Notes: generated by a model from the letters alone, not told the origin. DNA of 6,295 bases from Candidatus Eiseniibacteriota bacterium (GCA_023249815.1 JAHFBX010000178.1:1-6295); one strand, 5' to 3'. Positions 1 to 5,977 are shown, counted from the first letter of the stretch. Program-made: numbers and translations.

Positions 1-2
1 AG

Positions 3-689
3 ATCTTCACGCTCGGTGACGAGCTTCGCGACTCGCTGCGCCACCCCGGCGTGGCCGCACCGCTCCGAGTGAGGATCGGAATCACGGACTCGGTGCCCAA
101 GTCCCTGAGCCATGCGTTCATGCGCCCCGTGTTCGACCTGGCGCCCGAGGTCTCGATGGCCTGCCAGGAGGGGCTCGCGACCTACCTGCTCGCCCAGCTG
201 GCCGCCTATCGTCTCGATCTGGTGCTCGCGGATGAGCCTGCCCCGAGCTCGTTCCCCGTCAAGACGCACCATCACCTGCTCGGCAGCTGCCCGATCGTTC
301 TGTGTGCGGCGCCACGCCACGCGACCCGGCTCAAGGCGCGCTTCCCGCATTCACTCCACGGGGCACCTGCGCTCCTGCCCGCGAGCCACTCCGCGATGCG
401 GCGCACGCTCGAGCCGTGGTTCGAGTCGCACGGCGTGCGTCCTCGCGTGATCGCGGAGTACGAGGACGGCGCGCTCATGACGCTGGCCGGCGCGGACGGC
501 CTCGGGTTCCTGCCGATCCCCGAGGCCGCGGCGCCACAGGCCCTCGCTCGCTTCGACCTTCGCGTGATCGGCCGCGCGGGCGACTGCCGCGCCACGTTCC
601 ACGCCATCACGGTCGAGCGACGCGACTCGCATCCGGCCGTGCACGCCATCACGAGCGCGGCGCACCGGATCCTCGACGCGGGCGCGTAG
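3..689 (+). CDS. nhaR: LysR-family transcriptional regulator, NhaR-like, 5'-truncated by window edge
   Basis: The frame is open from base 3 to the TAG at 687-689, giving 228 residues. The first visible residues, IFTLGDELRDSL, correspond to the helix linking the DNA-binding and effector domains. The N-terminal winged helix-turn-helix (roughly 75-80 residues of a usual ~300) therefore lies outside the window, and internal GTG codons such as the one at 51 are not the start. The rest is a LysR substrate-binding domain. Landmarks matching E. coli NhaR as I remember it are RIGITDSVPKSL, the LAxYRLDLVLAD segment, the F-E-S-H-G-V-R-P...EYEDGALM block, and the C-terminal ATFHAITVERRDSHPAVHAI. NhaR activates the Na+/H+ antiporter gene nhaA in response to sodium and alkaline pH. 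Here no antiporter is visible, so the physiological target is inferred from homology only. The LysR family assignment is firm; the NhaR subtype is likely. Confidence 0.85.
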   Translation: MFTLGDELRDSLRHPGVAAPLRVRIGITDSVPKSLSHAFMRPVFDLAPEVSMACQEGLATYLLAQLAAYRLDLVLADEPAPSSFPVKTHHHLLGSCPIVLCAAPRHATRLKARFPHSLHGAPALLPASHSAMRRTLEPWFESHGVRPRVIAEYEDGALMTLAGADGLGFLPIPEAAAPQALARFDLRVIGRAGDCRATFHAITVERRDSHPAVHAITSAAHRILDAGA

Positions 690-712
690 GCTCCAGCCCA
701 GGAGGGTGGTCC

Positions 713-804
713 ATGTTCATCGGACACTTCCGGTATTGCTCGCGTGGTTCGTGTGGATCGATTGCACGCGCGAGGCCCGTGCGGCTCGGGTGATCGCCGG
801 CTGA
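713..804 (+). pseudogene. internally deleted remnant of an MFIGHF-type membrane protein gene
   Basis: A strong Shine-Dalgarno (AGGAGG, 700-705) sits 7 nt before ATG 713. The first codons read MFIGHF, a start I recognise from a widespread family of ~200-residue multi-spanning membrane hypothetical proteins (usually MFIGHFAVGFAAK...). After the TTC at 728-730 the frame continues as nonsense and stops at 791-793, a 26-residue product. Two bases later, in another frame, codons from 733 read VLLAWFVWIDCTREAR... and end at TGA 802-804. This resembles the family's usual C-terminus, which ends in an aromatic transmembrane helix followed by W-[IV]-D-R-H-R-E-A-R. So the two ends of one gene appear joined, with about 500-600 bases missing and a frame change at the junction. 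The family comparison is from memory. Alternatives are a genuine 26-residue small protein or an assembly error. It lies 23 nt after the regulator gene, on the same strand. Confidence 0.55.
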
Positions 805-809
805 TCCCG

Positions 810-832
810 CCGGTCCCCGAACGCGGGGCCGG
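810..832. terminator. GC-rich hairpin between convergent genes, weak terminator candidate
   Basis: The arms CCGG-T-CCCCG (810-819) and CGGGGCCGG (824-832) pair over nine base pairs with one bulged T and an AACG loop. The hairpin sits between the rightward regulator/remnant and the leftward peptidase gene, where a bidirectional terminator would be expected. Neither side has a T-run, so it is not a classic intrinsic terminator. It could instead assist Rho-dependent termination or be chance in GC-rich DNA. Confidence 0.3.
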
Positions 833-887
833 TGCTCCGTTCGAGGACCGCTCGCGGCTTCACGAGTCACCCGCCCGGGAGCCGTGC

Positions 888-2315
888 CTAGCGGCCCTTC
901 GGCCCGCGCCCGAATCCGCCCGGCAGGTCCGCCGCCAGCCACGCCAGCACCGCATAGCACGCGACGTTCCTGCGCACGAGTAGCGGATCCACCTTGTCAA
1001 ACGTGTCGTTCGCCGTGTGGTGGAGGTCGAAGTACTCCGACGCGTCGGTGTCCAGGTCGCAGACGGGCACCCCGACGGCCGCGAGCTGCCCGACGTCGGC
1101 GTCGCCGCTCGCGTCGTTGCCGCGGTATTGGACCCCGAGCGGCGCCAGCACGCCCTGCATGGCGCGGATCGCGGGCAGTCGGTCCGCAGGCACGCGCGAG
1201 CGAAGCCCCAAGGGCGCAAACGCTCCGAGATCGGACTCCATGCCGAATACGTGCCGCTCGACCTCGGCCGCGTGGTCGCGCGCGTAGGCGCGTGCGCCCG
1301 AGAGTCCAAACTCCTCGTTCGCGAACAGTACGACACGAATCGTTCGGCGCGGGCGCAGCGGCGATCGGCCGATGAGTCGCGCGGCGGCGGTCATGATGGC
1401 GACACCCGCGCCGTCATCGTGGGCGCCCGTGCCTAAGTCCCACGAGTCCAGGTGCGCGCCCAGCACGACGATCTCCCGCGGCCGCTCCCGGCCGGGGATC
1501 TCGCCGATCACGTTCGCCGACCACGCGCTGTCCGCCCACGCGGAGGAGTTACGGATGCGCATCCACACGGGCCGACCGCTCGCGAGCTGGTCTTCGAGCA
1601 GGTCGGCATCAGGATTCGAGAGCGCGACGGCGGGGATGCGCGAGTCGCCGGCCTCGTTGCGCATCGCGCCCGTGTGCGCGAGCCGGTTGCGATCGGTGCC
1701 CACCGAGCGGATCGCCACCGCGAGCGCGCCTCGGCGGCCGGCTTCGGCCGCGGCGCGACCGCGCACGGCGACGGCGCGGCTGTAACCGCTGCCGTCCGGT
1801 GACCGGTCCATGCGGCCGGTGAAGAACACGATCCGGCCCGGGATGCGCGTCGAGTCCATGCGCGCGAGCTCGTCCAGGTTCGTGACCGGGATGACCTGCG
1901 CCTCGATGCCGGAGTCGGGCGTGGCGACGCTGCCGCCGAGCGCCACGGCGGAGCAGGTCTGCGGCCATGGCGACACCAGTTCGACGCGGCATTCGCCGCG
2001 TTGCCAGCGCGGCACGCGCACCGGTTCGGCACGCACATTCTGAAATCCCAAGGCGCGAAGCTGCTCCTGGGCCCACGCGACGGCCGCCGCGTCCCCCGGG
2101 GTCCCGGCGAGGCGTGGCCCGACGCGGCTCGTGAGCGAGCGCAAGAGCTCGTAGCCCGTGTCGTCGCGAAGCGCGCGTTCGCGCAGCGCGGCAGCTTCCT
2201 CGAGCTGTGCGGCGGTGAACGCGAGCCCGTCTGCGGGCGCGTCGGCCGCGCGAGGCTCCGCGGCGGGAACGTGAAGCGATAGCAGAACCGCCAGCCGGAT
2301 CACGAAACGCGCCAC
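888..2315 (-). CDS. secreted M28-family zinc metallopeptidase with inserted PA domain (carboxypeptidase Q-like)
   Basis: The product is 475 residues from GTG 2315, or 477 from ATG 2321. Numbering here is from the GTG. An N-terminal signal peptide is visible: Arg3/Arg7, a hydrophobic stretch at ~8-16, and a possible cleavage after VPA at 18. There is no lipobox, so the product should be periplasmic or extracellular. A PA-type domain spans roughly 115-255. The M28 catalytic core follows, with the di-zinc site readable in order: GAHLDSWD (His288, Asp290), HDDGAG (bridging Asp300), FANEEFGLSGA (catalytic Glu334 and ligand Glu335), ESDLGAF (Asp362) and DLHHTANDT (His432/433). All ligands are present, so it should be active in removing residues from peptides. 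The layout resembles plasma glutamate carboxypeptidase (CPQ); substrate specificity is not readable. It starts 37 nt after the S1-protein stop and is probably its operon partner. The stop is TAG at 888-890. Confidence 0.93.
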   Translation of the reverse strand: MARFVIRLAVLLSLHVPAAEPRAADAPADGLAFTAAQLEEAAALRERALRDDTGYELLRSLTSRVGPRLAGTPGDAAAVAWAQEQLRALGFQNVRAEPVRVPRWQRGECRVELVSPWPQTCSAVALGGSVATPDSGIEAQVIPVTNLDELARMDSTRIPGRIVFFTGRMDRSPDGSGYSRAVAVRGRAAAEAGRRGALAVAIRSVGTDRNRLAHTGAMRNEAGDSRIPAVALSNPDADLLEDQLASGRPVWMRIRNSSAWADSAWSANVIGEIPGRERPREIVVLGAHLDSWDLGTGAHDDGAGVAIMTAAARLIGRSPLRPRRTIRVVLFANEEFGLSGARAYARDHAAEVERHVFGMESDLGAFAPLGLRSRVPADRLPAIRAMQGVLAPLGVQYRGNDASGDADVGQLAAVGVPVCDLDTDASEYFDLHHTANDTFDKVDPLLVRRNVACYAVLAWLAADLPGGFGRGPKGR

Positions 2316-2322
2316 ACTCATC

Positions 2323-2328
2323 CCTCCT
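2323..2328 (-). promoter_or_regulatory. Shine-Dalgarno deciding the M28 peptidase start
   Basis: On the minus strand AGGAGG occupies 2328-2323. It lies only 1 nt before the ATG at 2321, too close for normal initiation, but exactly 7 nt before the GTG at 2315. The same 7-nt spacing is seen before ATG 713, ATG 3699 and ATG 4147 in this window. The GTG is therefore preferred, removing the first two residues (MS) of the longest frame. Confidence 0.6.
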
Positions 2329-2352
2329 GGGTTGGAACGAATGGACTCGAAG

Positions 2353-3699
2353 TCAACGACCCTGCTCGCGACGTCGCTGCTCCTCGCGCGCCTTCCGGAA
2401 CGCCAGCTGCATCGGGGTGAGCGCCTCGGGCTCGGCGGAGGCGGTCGGCCTCGCGGAAGTCGTCGGCCGAGCCGGGCGAACCACCGCGGCGCGCGGCTCG
2501 GCGCGCGTCAAGCGTGAGGGCTCGACCGTACGCTCCTGCGCGTCCTTGATCGAGAGCGAGATACGCTTCCGCTCGGGTTCCACTGCGAGCACCACCACCT
2601 CCACCGCCTGGCCGGGGATAAGCACATCCCGCACGTGCTGGATACGGTGGTCGCTCGCCTGCGACACGTGCACCAGCCCGTCCACGCCAGGCGCCAGGTT
2701 CACGAACGCGCCGAAATCCGCGAGCCGCACGACCACGCCGGGGACGCGTGAGCCCACGGCGAAGCGCGAGGCGAGGGCGGCCCATGGGTCGGGGGTCGTG
2801 GCGCGCAGCGACAGCGACACGCGCGGCCGCTGGTCGCGACCCGGCTCGACGGCCAGCACACGCACGTTCACATGTTCGCCCGCGGACACCACGTCTCGTG
2901 GATGCTGCACGCGCGCGTGCGACAGCTCGGAGATGTGCACCATGCCCTCCACGCCTCCCAGGTCCACGAACACGCCGAACGGCTCGAGCCTGGTGACGAT
3001 GCCCTCGTGCTCCTGCCCGGGAGCGAGCGCCGCGACTCGCTCGCGCTCGCGTTCGCCGCGTTGTTGCAGGAGGTACGCGCGCCGGCTCACCACGACGCGG
3101 GCGCGGGATTCCTCCACCTCGGTGACGAGGAATTCGAGCACCCGCCCCACGTAGGGGGCCATGTCCTCGATGCGCTGCTCATCCACCTGCGAGCGCGGGC
3201 AGAACGCGCGCACGCCGTCCACGTTCACCGCGAGCCCACCGGTGTTGACCTCGGTCACCTTGCCGCGAACGGGCAGGCCGGAACCGCGCGCCTGCCGCAG
3301 GGCTTCCAGCGACGGGCGCCCCTGCCGCCGCGCGGCACGCGCCAGCACCAGGGGCTCGCTGAGTTCCACGACGTGGAGTTCGAGCGTGTCGCCGACGTTC
3401 ACCGTGGAGGCACCGGACTCGTCACGGAACTCTCGCGCATCCGCCACGGCCTCGCTCCTCGCGCCGACGTCGATCAGGATCGCGTCCGCCGCAATCGAGA
3501 CGACGCGACCACGCACACGCGATCCCAGGCGAGGAGACCTCGAGGGCGATCGCCTCGCGGCAGGCGGTGTGGCTGCGTGGGCATCCACCTGTTCGAAAGC
3601 CTGCAGCGCCTCGGCGAACGCGGTGGCCTCTGCGGCGCGTGCCTGCTCGTCGTCATCGGGTGGTGGGGCGGCGCGCTTCGACCGCGAGGTGGGTCGCAT
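2353..3699 (-). CDS. S1 RNA-binding domain protein with four S1 repeats (ribosomal protein S1-like)
   Basis: The product is 448 residues. I chose ATG 3699 because AGGA (3710-3707) lies 7 nt upstream; a GTG extension to 3783 adds only low-quality arginine-rich sequence. Residues 1-57 are a charged, alanine-rich leader. Four S1 OB-fold repeats follow at about 58-123, 141-208, 228-300 and 315-386. Repeats 3 and 4 are canonical, with G-x-V-x-R-L-x-x-F-G-[VA]-F-V-[DN]-L, a G-[ML]-V-H-[IV]-S motif and a RVSLS/RISLS end strand. Repeats 1 and 2 are divergent and lack the VHxS signature, as in the N-terminal repeats of ribosomal S1. The C-terminus is a disordered R/A/P/T-rich stretch (~388-425) followed by a short charged helix. 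The protein probably binds mRNA in the cytoplasm, either as the ribosomal S1 or as an accessory paralogue; four repeats is shorter than the six of E. coli RpsA. The M28 peptidase gene follows 37 nt downstream. Confidence 0.9.
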   Translation of the reverse strand: MRPTSRSKRAAPPPDDDEQARAAEATAFAEALQAFEQVDAHAATPPAARRSPSRSPRLGSRVRGRVVSIAADAILIDVGARSEAVADAREFRDESGASTVNVGDTLELHVVELSEPLVLARAARRQGRPSLEALRQARGSGLPVRGKVTEVNTGGLAVNVDGVRAFCPRSQVDEQRIEDMAPYVGRVLEFLVTEVEESRARVVVSRRAYLLQQRGERERERVAALAPGQEHEGIVTRLEPFGVFVDLGGVEGMVHISELSHARVQHPRDVVSAGEHVNVRVLAVEPGRDQRPRVSLSLRATTPDPWAALASRFAVGSRVPGVVVRLADFGAFVNLAPGVDGLVHVSQASDHRIQHVRDVLIPGQAVEVVVLAVEPERKRISLSIKDAQERTVEPSRLTRAEPRAAVVRPARPTTSARPTASAEPEALTPMQLAFRKAREEQRRREQGR

Positions 3700-3800
3700 G
3701 TCAGCATCCTGCTCCAAGCGGGAAACCGTGTGAAGCGGGCCGCGCGCGCTGCCGGCGCGCCTCGTGGCCCTCCGCAGCAACACGGACGAGATGGACCGAA

Positions 3801-3925
3801 GGTACCACTCTCAGGCCGGTAGGCGAATCGTGCGCGGGATCGAAGTGGCTCCACAACGCGGCGCACGGTAAGTACTTGGCCGCTATTTCAGGACCGCCTT
3901 CCCACTCGAGTGGGTACCACTTTCA
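3801..3925. repeat. 13-bp direct repeat pair, one mismatch, 112 bp apart
   Basis: GGTACCACTCTCA at 3801-3813 recurs as GGTACCACTTTCA at 3913-3925, with one mismatch in 13. Both copies lie between the S1 start and the possible promoters. A start-to-start distance of 112 bp is close to eleven helical turns, so the two copies would face about the same side of the DNA. This is compatible with paired operator sites for one regulator, although function is inferred only. Confidence 0.45.
3901..3914. promoter_or_regulatory. perfect 14-bp palindrome, possible operator
   Basis: CCCACTCGAGTGGG is a perfect dyad. Its right end overlaps the second copy of the direct repeat (from 3913), and CCACT at 3917-3921 can also pair with the AGTGG at 3909-3913, giving two mutually exclusive pairings. 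It sits just downstream, on the minus strand, of the possible S1 promoter, a place where a dimeric repressor could act. It could also be a chance palindrome. Confidence 0.4.
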
Positions 3926-3928
3926 CTG

Positions 3929-3955
3929 ATTATCCTGTTCCAATTCGCATGGCAA
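3929..3955 (-). promoter_or_regulatory. possible sigma-70-type promoter for the S1/peptidase operon
   Basis: On the minus strand TTGCCA (3955-3950) is followed after 15 nt by GATAAT (3934-3929), matching five of six bases of the -10 consensus. The spacer is one to two bases short. Use of this promoter would give a leader of about 220 nt before ATG 3699, carrying both repeat copies and the palindrome. Confidence 0.3.
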
Positions 3956-3966
3956 GCCGCTATCTT
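3938..3966 (+). promoter_or_regulatory. weak possible promoter for the DUF4114-like gene
   Basis: TTCCAA (3938-3943), a 17-nt spacer and TATCTT (3961-3966) form a poor match to -35/-10 elements on the plus strand. It overlaps the possible minus-strand promoter. If used, the transcript would begin near 3973 and have a leader of about 170 nt. The neighbouring TGGCAAG was considered as a sigma-54 -24 element, but the -12 GC is missing. Confidence 0.2.
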
Positions 3967-3991
3967 TTGGGTGTGGAAAGCACAGGAACTC

Positions 3992-4077
3992 GGCACCGGG
4001 ACAGCAGGGTCCCGCCCCCCCAGCCAGTGAATGTGCCCGGTACGAGCGGGTCTCACTGCTCCCTTCCGGAGGAGTGA
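3992..4077 (+). other. potentially structured 5' leader of the DUF4114-like gene
   Basis: Three helices can be drawn by eye. GGCAC (3992-3996) pairs with GTGCC (4033-4037) and encloses a 6-bp hairpin, CGGGAC (3997-4002) with GTCCCG (4009-4014). Further on, TCACTGCTCC (4053-4062) pairs with GGAGGAGTGA (4068-4077) over ten positions with one G-G mismatch and a CTTCC loop. The last hairpin buries a GGAGG upstream of the real ribosome-binding site. This may be a cis-regulatory RNA or a stabilising leader. In DNA this GC-rich, chance pairing must be excluded by covariation. Confidence 0.3.
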
Positions 4078-4133
4078 ACCGCACCGCACCTTTGGATGCT
4101 TCGACGGTCCGGGAACTTCGCCGCATCACCCTG

Positions 4134-4139
4134 AGGAGG
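4134..4139 (+). promoter_or_regulatory. Shine-Dalgarno of the DUF4114-like gene
   Basis: AGGAGG lies 7 nt before ATG 4147. It rules out the in-frame TTG at 4141 as the start, since that codon would lie only 1 nt after the site. Confidence 0.85.
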
Positions 4140-4146
4140 GTTGCAC

Positions 4147-4842
4147 ATGAAGCGTTCCGTTACGATTCTCGTGAGCGCGATCGCGCTGGTCGCTCTTGCT
4201 GGCACGGCGTTCGCCGCACTGCGCGCACCGCAGGTCGTGGTGAATGGTGGCAGCCTCCAGGGCTACCTGAACAGTGTCGGCGAGACCATCAACGTCGGCA
4301 CCGCTCAGGTGGACGTGCAACGGTGGGCCTCGACGGTCTCCAGTAACAGCACGTTCACGATCCAGGTTGAGTTGGCCGGCAACGCCGGCAGCAACACTTA
4401 CGGCATCTACAACGCCAGCGCCGTGGCTCCGCCGCTGTACCAGGTATTCCCGGGCGCCGCGACGAATGGCTGGTTCGCGGTGGCGTCGTTCCGCACCGCT
4501 CCGGTCCGCGTCATCGTCAACCTGTTCGACGCCACTGCCGCGCTGCAGGGCACGGTCACGTACCTCGGCGCGGACAAGAACGACTTCGGGTTCTACCTCC
4601 AGCAGCAGGGGGCCCTGGTGTTGTTCACGCAGGACGGGCGCAATCCTGGCAGCGTCGCCCAGGCGCTCACCTACGCGGGCACCGGCCTCAACTCGGGTTC
4701 CTGGTGGCTGTGCTGGGAAGACCTCACCGTCAGCCAGGGCTCGGACTATGACTACGACGACGCCGTGCTGTTCCTCGAGTCGGTGAACCCGACGCCCGTG
4801 AACAAGACGACGTGGGGCTCGCTCAAGGCCCGCTTCCGCTAG
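4147..4842 (+). CDS. secreted DUF4114-like protein with C-terminal WGSLKARFR tail
   Basis: The product is 231 residues, translated from ATG 4147 behind a strong Shine-Dalgarno. A clear Sec signal peptide is present: MKRS, a hydrophobic core at ~6-20, and AFA followed by Ala24. The mature part matches the pattern I know from DUF4114 proteins. An N-terminal beta segment reads VELAGNAGSNTYGIYNAS (74-91). A middle block reads NDFGFYL (145-151) and FTQDGRNPGS (160-169). The C-terminal signature is W-L-C-W-E-D-L (187-193) followed by the acidic cluster DYDYDDAVLFLES (200-212), whose Asp200, 202, 204 and 205 could bind calcium. Such proteins are exported and often surface-associated, but their function is unknown. 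Many end in a PEP-CTERM anchor; this one does not, and instead ends NKTTWGSLKARFR without a hydrophobic helix. It is a single-gene unit, with its own leader and a strong terminator. Confidence 0.85.
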   Translation: MKRSVTILVSAIALVALAGTAFAALRAPQVVVNGGSLQGYLNSVGETINVGTAQVDVQRWASTVSSNSTFTIQVELAGNAGSNTYGIYNASAVAPPLYQVFPGAATNGWFAVASFRTAPVRVIVNLFDATAALQGTVTYLGADKNDFGFYLQQQGALVLFTQDGRNPGSVAQALTYAGTGLNSGSWWLCWEDLTVSQGSDYDYDDAVLFLESVNPTPVNKTTWGSLKARFR

Positions 4843-4858
4843 ATCGAATTCGCACCCG

Positions 4859-4895
4859 ACCCGGCGCCGAGGGCTCGGCGCCGGGTGTTTTTTTT
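4859..4895 (+). terminator. intrinsic (Rho-independent) terminator
   Basis: Perfect 13-base inverted arms ACCCGGCGCCGAG (4859-4871) and CTCGGCGCCGGGT (4874-4886) form a very stable stem. One G follows, then eight Ts (4888-4895). It lies 16 nt after the TAG of the DUF4114-like gene and ends that transcript. On the other strand no T-run follows the hairpin, so it is not a classic terminator for the convergent transporter gene. Confidence 0.95.
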
Positions 4896-4917
4896 GCCCG
4901 GAAGGCGGCGCGCCAGG

Positions 4918-5871
4918 CTAGGCCTCTCGTCTCGGCGGTACCTCCTCGACGGGTCCACCCCGGTCAAGTGACATGTCGTCCCACGACGCGGGATCGTCGA
5001 GCGATTCGAGGTGCGTGAGCACGGTGACGTTCGGAAGCGCTTCGCGGAGGTCGGACTCGATCTTCTCGAGCAGGTGGTGGCCGCGGTGCACCGTCCACTC
5101 CCCCGGCACCAGCACGTGCATCGACACGAAGCGCCGCACGCCGGACCGCCGCGAGCGAAGCGCGTGCACCTGGACGGGCGCCACGATGTGCGGTGCGAGT
5201 GCTTGCTGGAGCGCCTCGAGCTCGTGGCTCTCGAGCGAGGCGTCCATCAACCCGGTCACCGCGCGGCGCCCGATACTCCACCCCGTGCGCAGGATGTTCG
5301 CCGAGACCGCGAGCCCGACGATCGGGTCCAGCCGCTGTTGGCCCGTGAGCACGACCGCGCCCACGCCTGCGAACACGCCGAGCGAAGTCCACACGTCGCT
5401 GTAGAGATGATGGGCGCTCGCCTCCAGCGTGAGCGAGCCGTTCCGTCGCCCGGCGCGCATGAGCACGATCGCGACGACCAGGTTGATCGCCGCGGCCACG
5501 GCGGAGACCGCGAGCCCCAGGCCGACGTGTTCGAGCGGCCTCGGCGCGATCAGCCGCTGGATCGCGGCTAGTGCGATTCCGATCGCGCCAAACACGATGA
5601 GCGCGCCCTCGACGCCACCGGAGAAGTACTCCGCTTTGCCATGGCCGTAGGGGTGCTCTTCGTCCTCGGGACGTGCCGCGACATGCAGCATCAGGATCGC
5701 GAGCACCGCCCCGGCGAGGTTCACGAGCGTCTCGAGCGCGTCCGAGAGCATGCCCACCGAGCCGGTGAGCGTCCACGCCGCGGACTTCAATCCGAGCGTC
5801 GTCACCGCCGCGATGGCCGAGAGCCACGCATAGCGGGGCAGCATGCGTGCGTCGACCATGTGCGGGTTCAT
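4918..5871 (-). CDS. cation diffusion facilitator (CDF) family metal efflux transporter
   Basis: The product is 317 residues. ATG 5871 was chosen because AAGGA (5882-5878) lies 6 nt upstream; the longer frame needs a TTG and adds 20 non-conserved residues. Six transmembrane helices fit at about 14-35, 40-63, 86-108, 115-138, 158-177 and 183-200, followed by a cytoplasmic ferredoxin-like domain (~210-292). The metal site is readable: SDALETLVN in helix 2 and HHLYSD in helix 5 (His155, Asp159, the HxxxD motif). The conserved loop HPYGHGKAEYFSGG (73-86) and the terminal THLESLDDP (286-294) support the family. By alignment to YiiP, the two helix-2 aspartates are replaced by Glu47 and Asn51, a known SDALES-VN subgroup pattern. 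These proteins export divalent metal ions in exchange for protons. The metal (Zn, Fe, Mn, Co or Ni) cannot be read from the sequence. The gene lies 101 nt downstream of msrA and may be transcribed with it. Confidence 0.93.
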   Translation of the reverse strand: MNPHMVDARMLPRYAWLSAIAAVTTLGLKSAAWTLTGSVGMLSDALETLVNLAGAVLAILMLHVAARPEDEEHPYGHGKAEYFSGGVEGALIVFGAIGIALAAIQRLIAPRPLEHVGLGLAVSAVAAAINLVVAIVLMRAGRRNGSLTLEASAHHLYSDVWTSLGVFAGVGAVVLTGQQRLDPIVGLAVSANILRTGWSIGRRAVTGLMDASLESHELEALQQALAPHIVAPVQVHALRSRRSGVRRFVSMHVLVPGEWTVHRGHHLLEKIESDLREALPNVTVLTHLESLDDPASWDDMSLDRGGPVEEVPPRREA

Positions 5872-5965
5872 GGTGGTTCCTTGGGCTTCGGAAGCGACGG
5901 TGGGCGGCGAATGCCCTACGGCCAGTCTCAACGCCTCGGAGAGCCAAGGTCAAGCGACAGCGCGT

Positions 5966-5977
5966 GCTGACGTCAGC
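5966..5977. repeat. perfect 12-bp palindrome at the msrA stop
   Basis: GCTGACGTCAGC is a perfect dyad spanning the last codon and the TGA of msrA, upstream of the transporter gene. Its arms leave too small a loop for a strong RNA hairpin. It could be a binding site for a dimeric protein, or chance. Confidence 0.25.

Larger units (their letters stand above)
3700..4146. other. divergent intergenic control region, no gene seen
   Basis: This 447-bp gap separates the leftward S1/peptidase operon from the rightward secreted-protein gene. The stretch around 3870-3990 is clearly more AT-rich than the surrounding coding DNA, as expected of promoters. It contains the possible promoters, direct repeat, palindrome and leader hairpins listed separately. 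Frames that cross it are uninterrupted only because of high GC; none carries a recognisable protein. No tRNA or known riboswitch consensus was recognised by eye. Confidence 0.7.

Noticed and set aside
51..689. Start of the LysR-like gene at GTG 51
   Set aside because: The frame is open to the window edge, and the preceding residues already match the NhaR linker region. The true start is outside.
2872..3822. A 316-codon open frame on the plus strand opposite the S1 gene
   Set aside because: It is antisense to a clear four-S1-domain protein, is rich in Arg/His/Ala without any recognisable domain, and arises from GC-rich third positions.
3951..3966. Sigma-54 promoter (TGGCAAG...)
   Set aside because: GG is present, but the position ten bases later reads TC instead of the required GC.
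4005..4040. Partial resemblance to a cobalamin riboswitch (AGCCAGTGAATGTGCC, CCCGCC)
   Set aside because: The elements are in the wrong order, the B12-box match is poor, and the downstream gene has no link to cobalamin.
4074..4346. GTG-started 90-codon frame with GGAGGA before it, overlapping the DUF4114-like start
   Set aside because: The GGAGG lies directly against the GTG with almost no spacer. The product is low-complexity Arg-rich sequence, and the frame overlaps the signal peptide of the real gene.
4964..5953. A 329-codon frame overlapping the CDF gene on the same strand
   Set aside because: It is an out-of-frame shadow with Arg-rich low-complexity translation; the CDF frame carries all conserved motifs.
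5966..5977. TGACGTCA core as a CRE/ATF-type site
   Set aside because: That is a eukaryotic motif and this DNA is bacterial; the palindrome is kept only as a low-confidence repeat.
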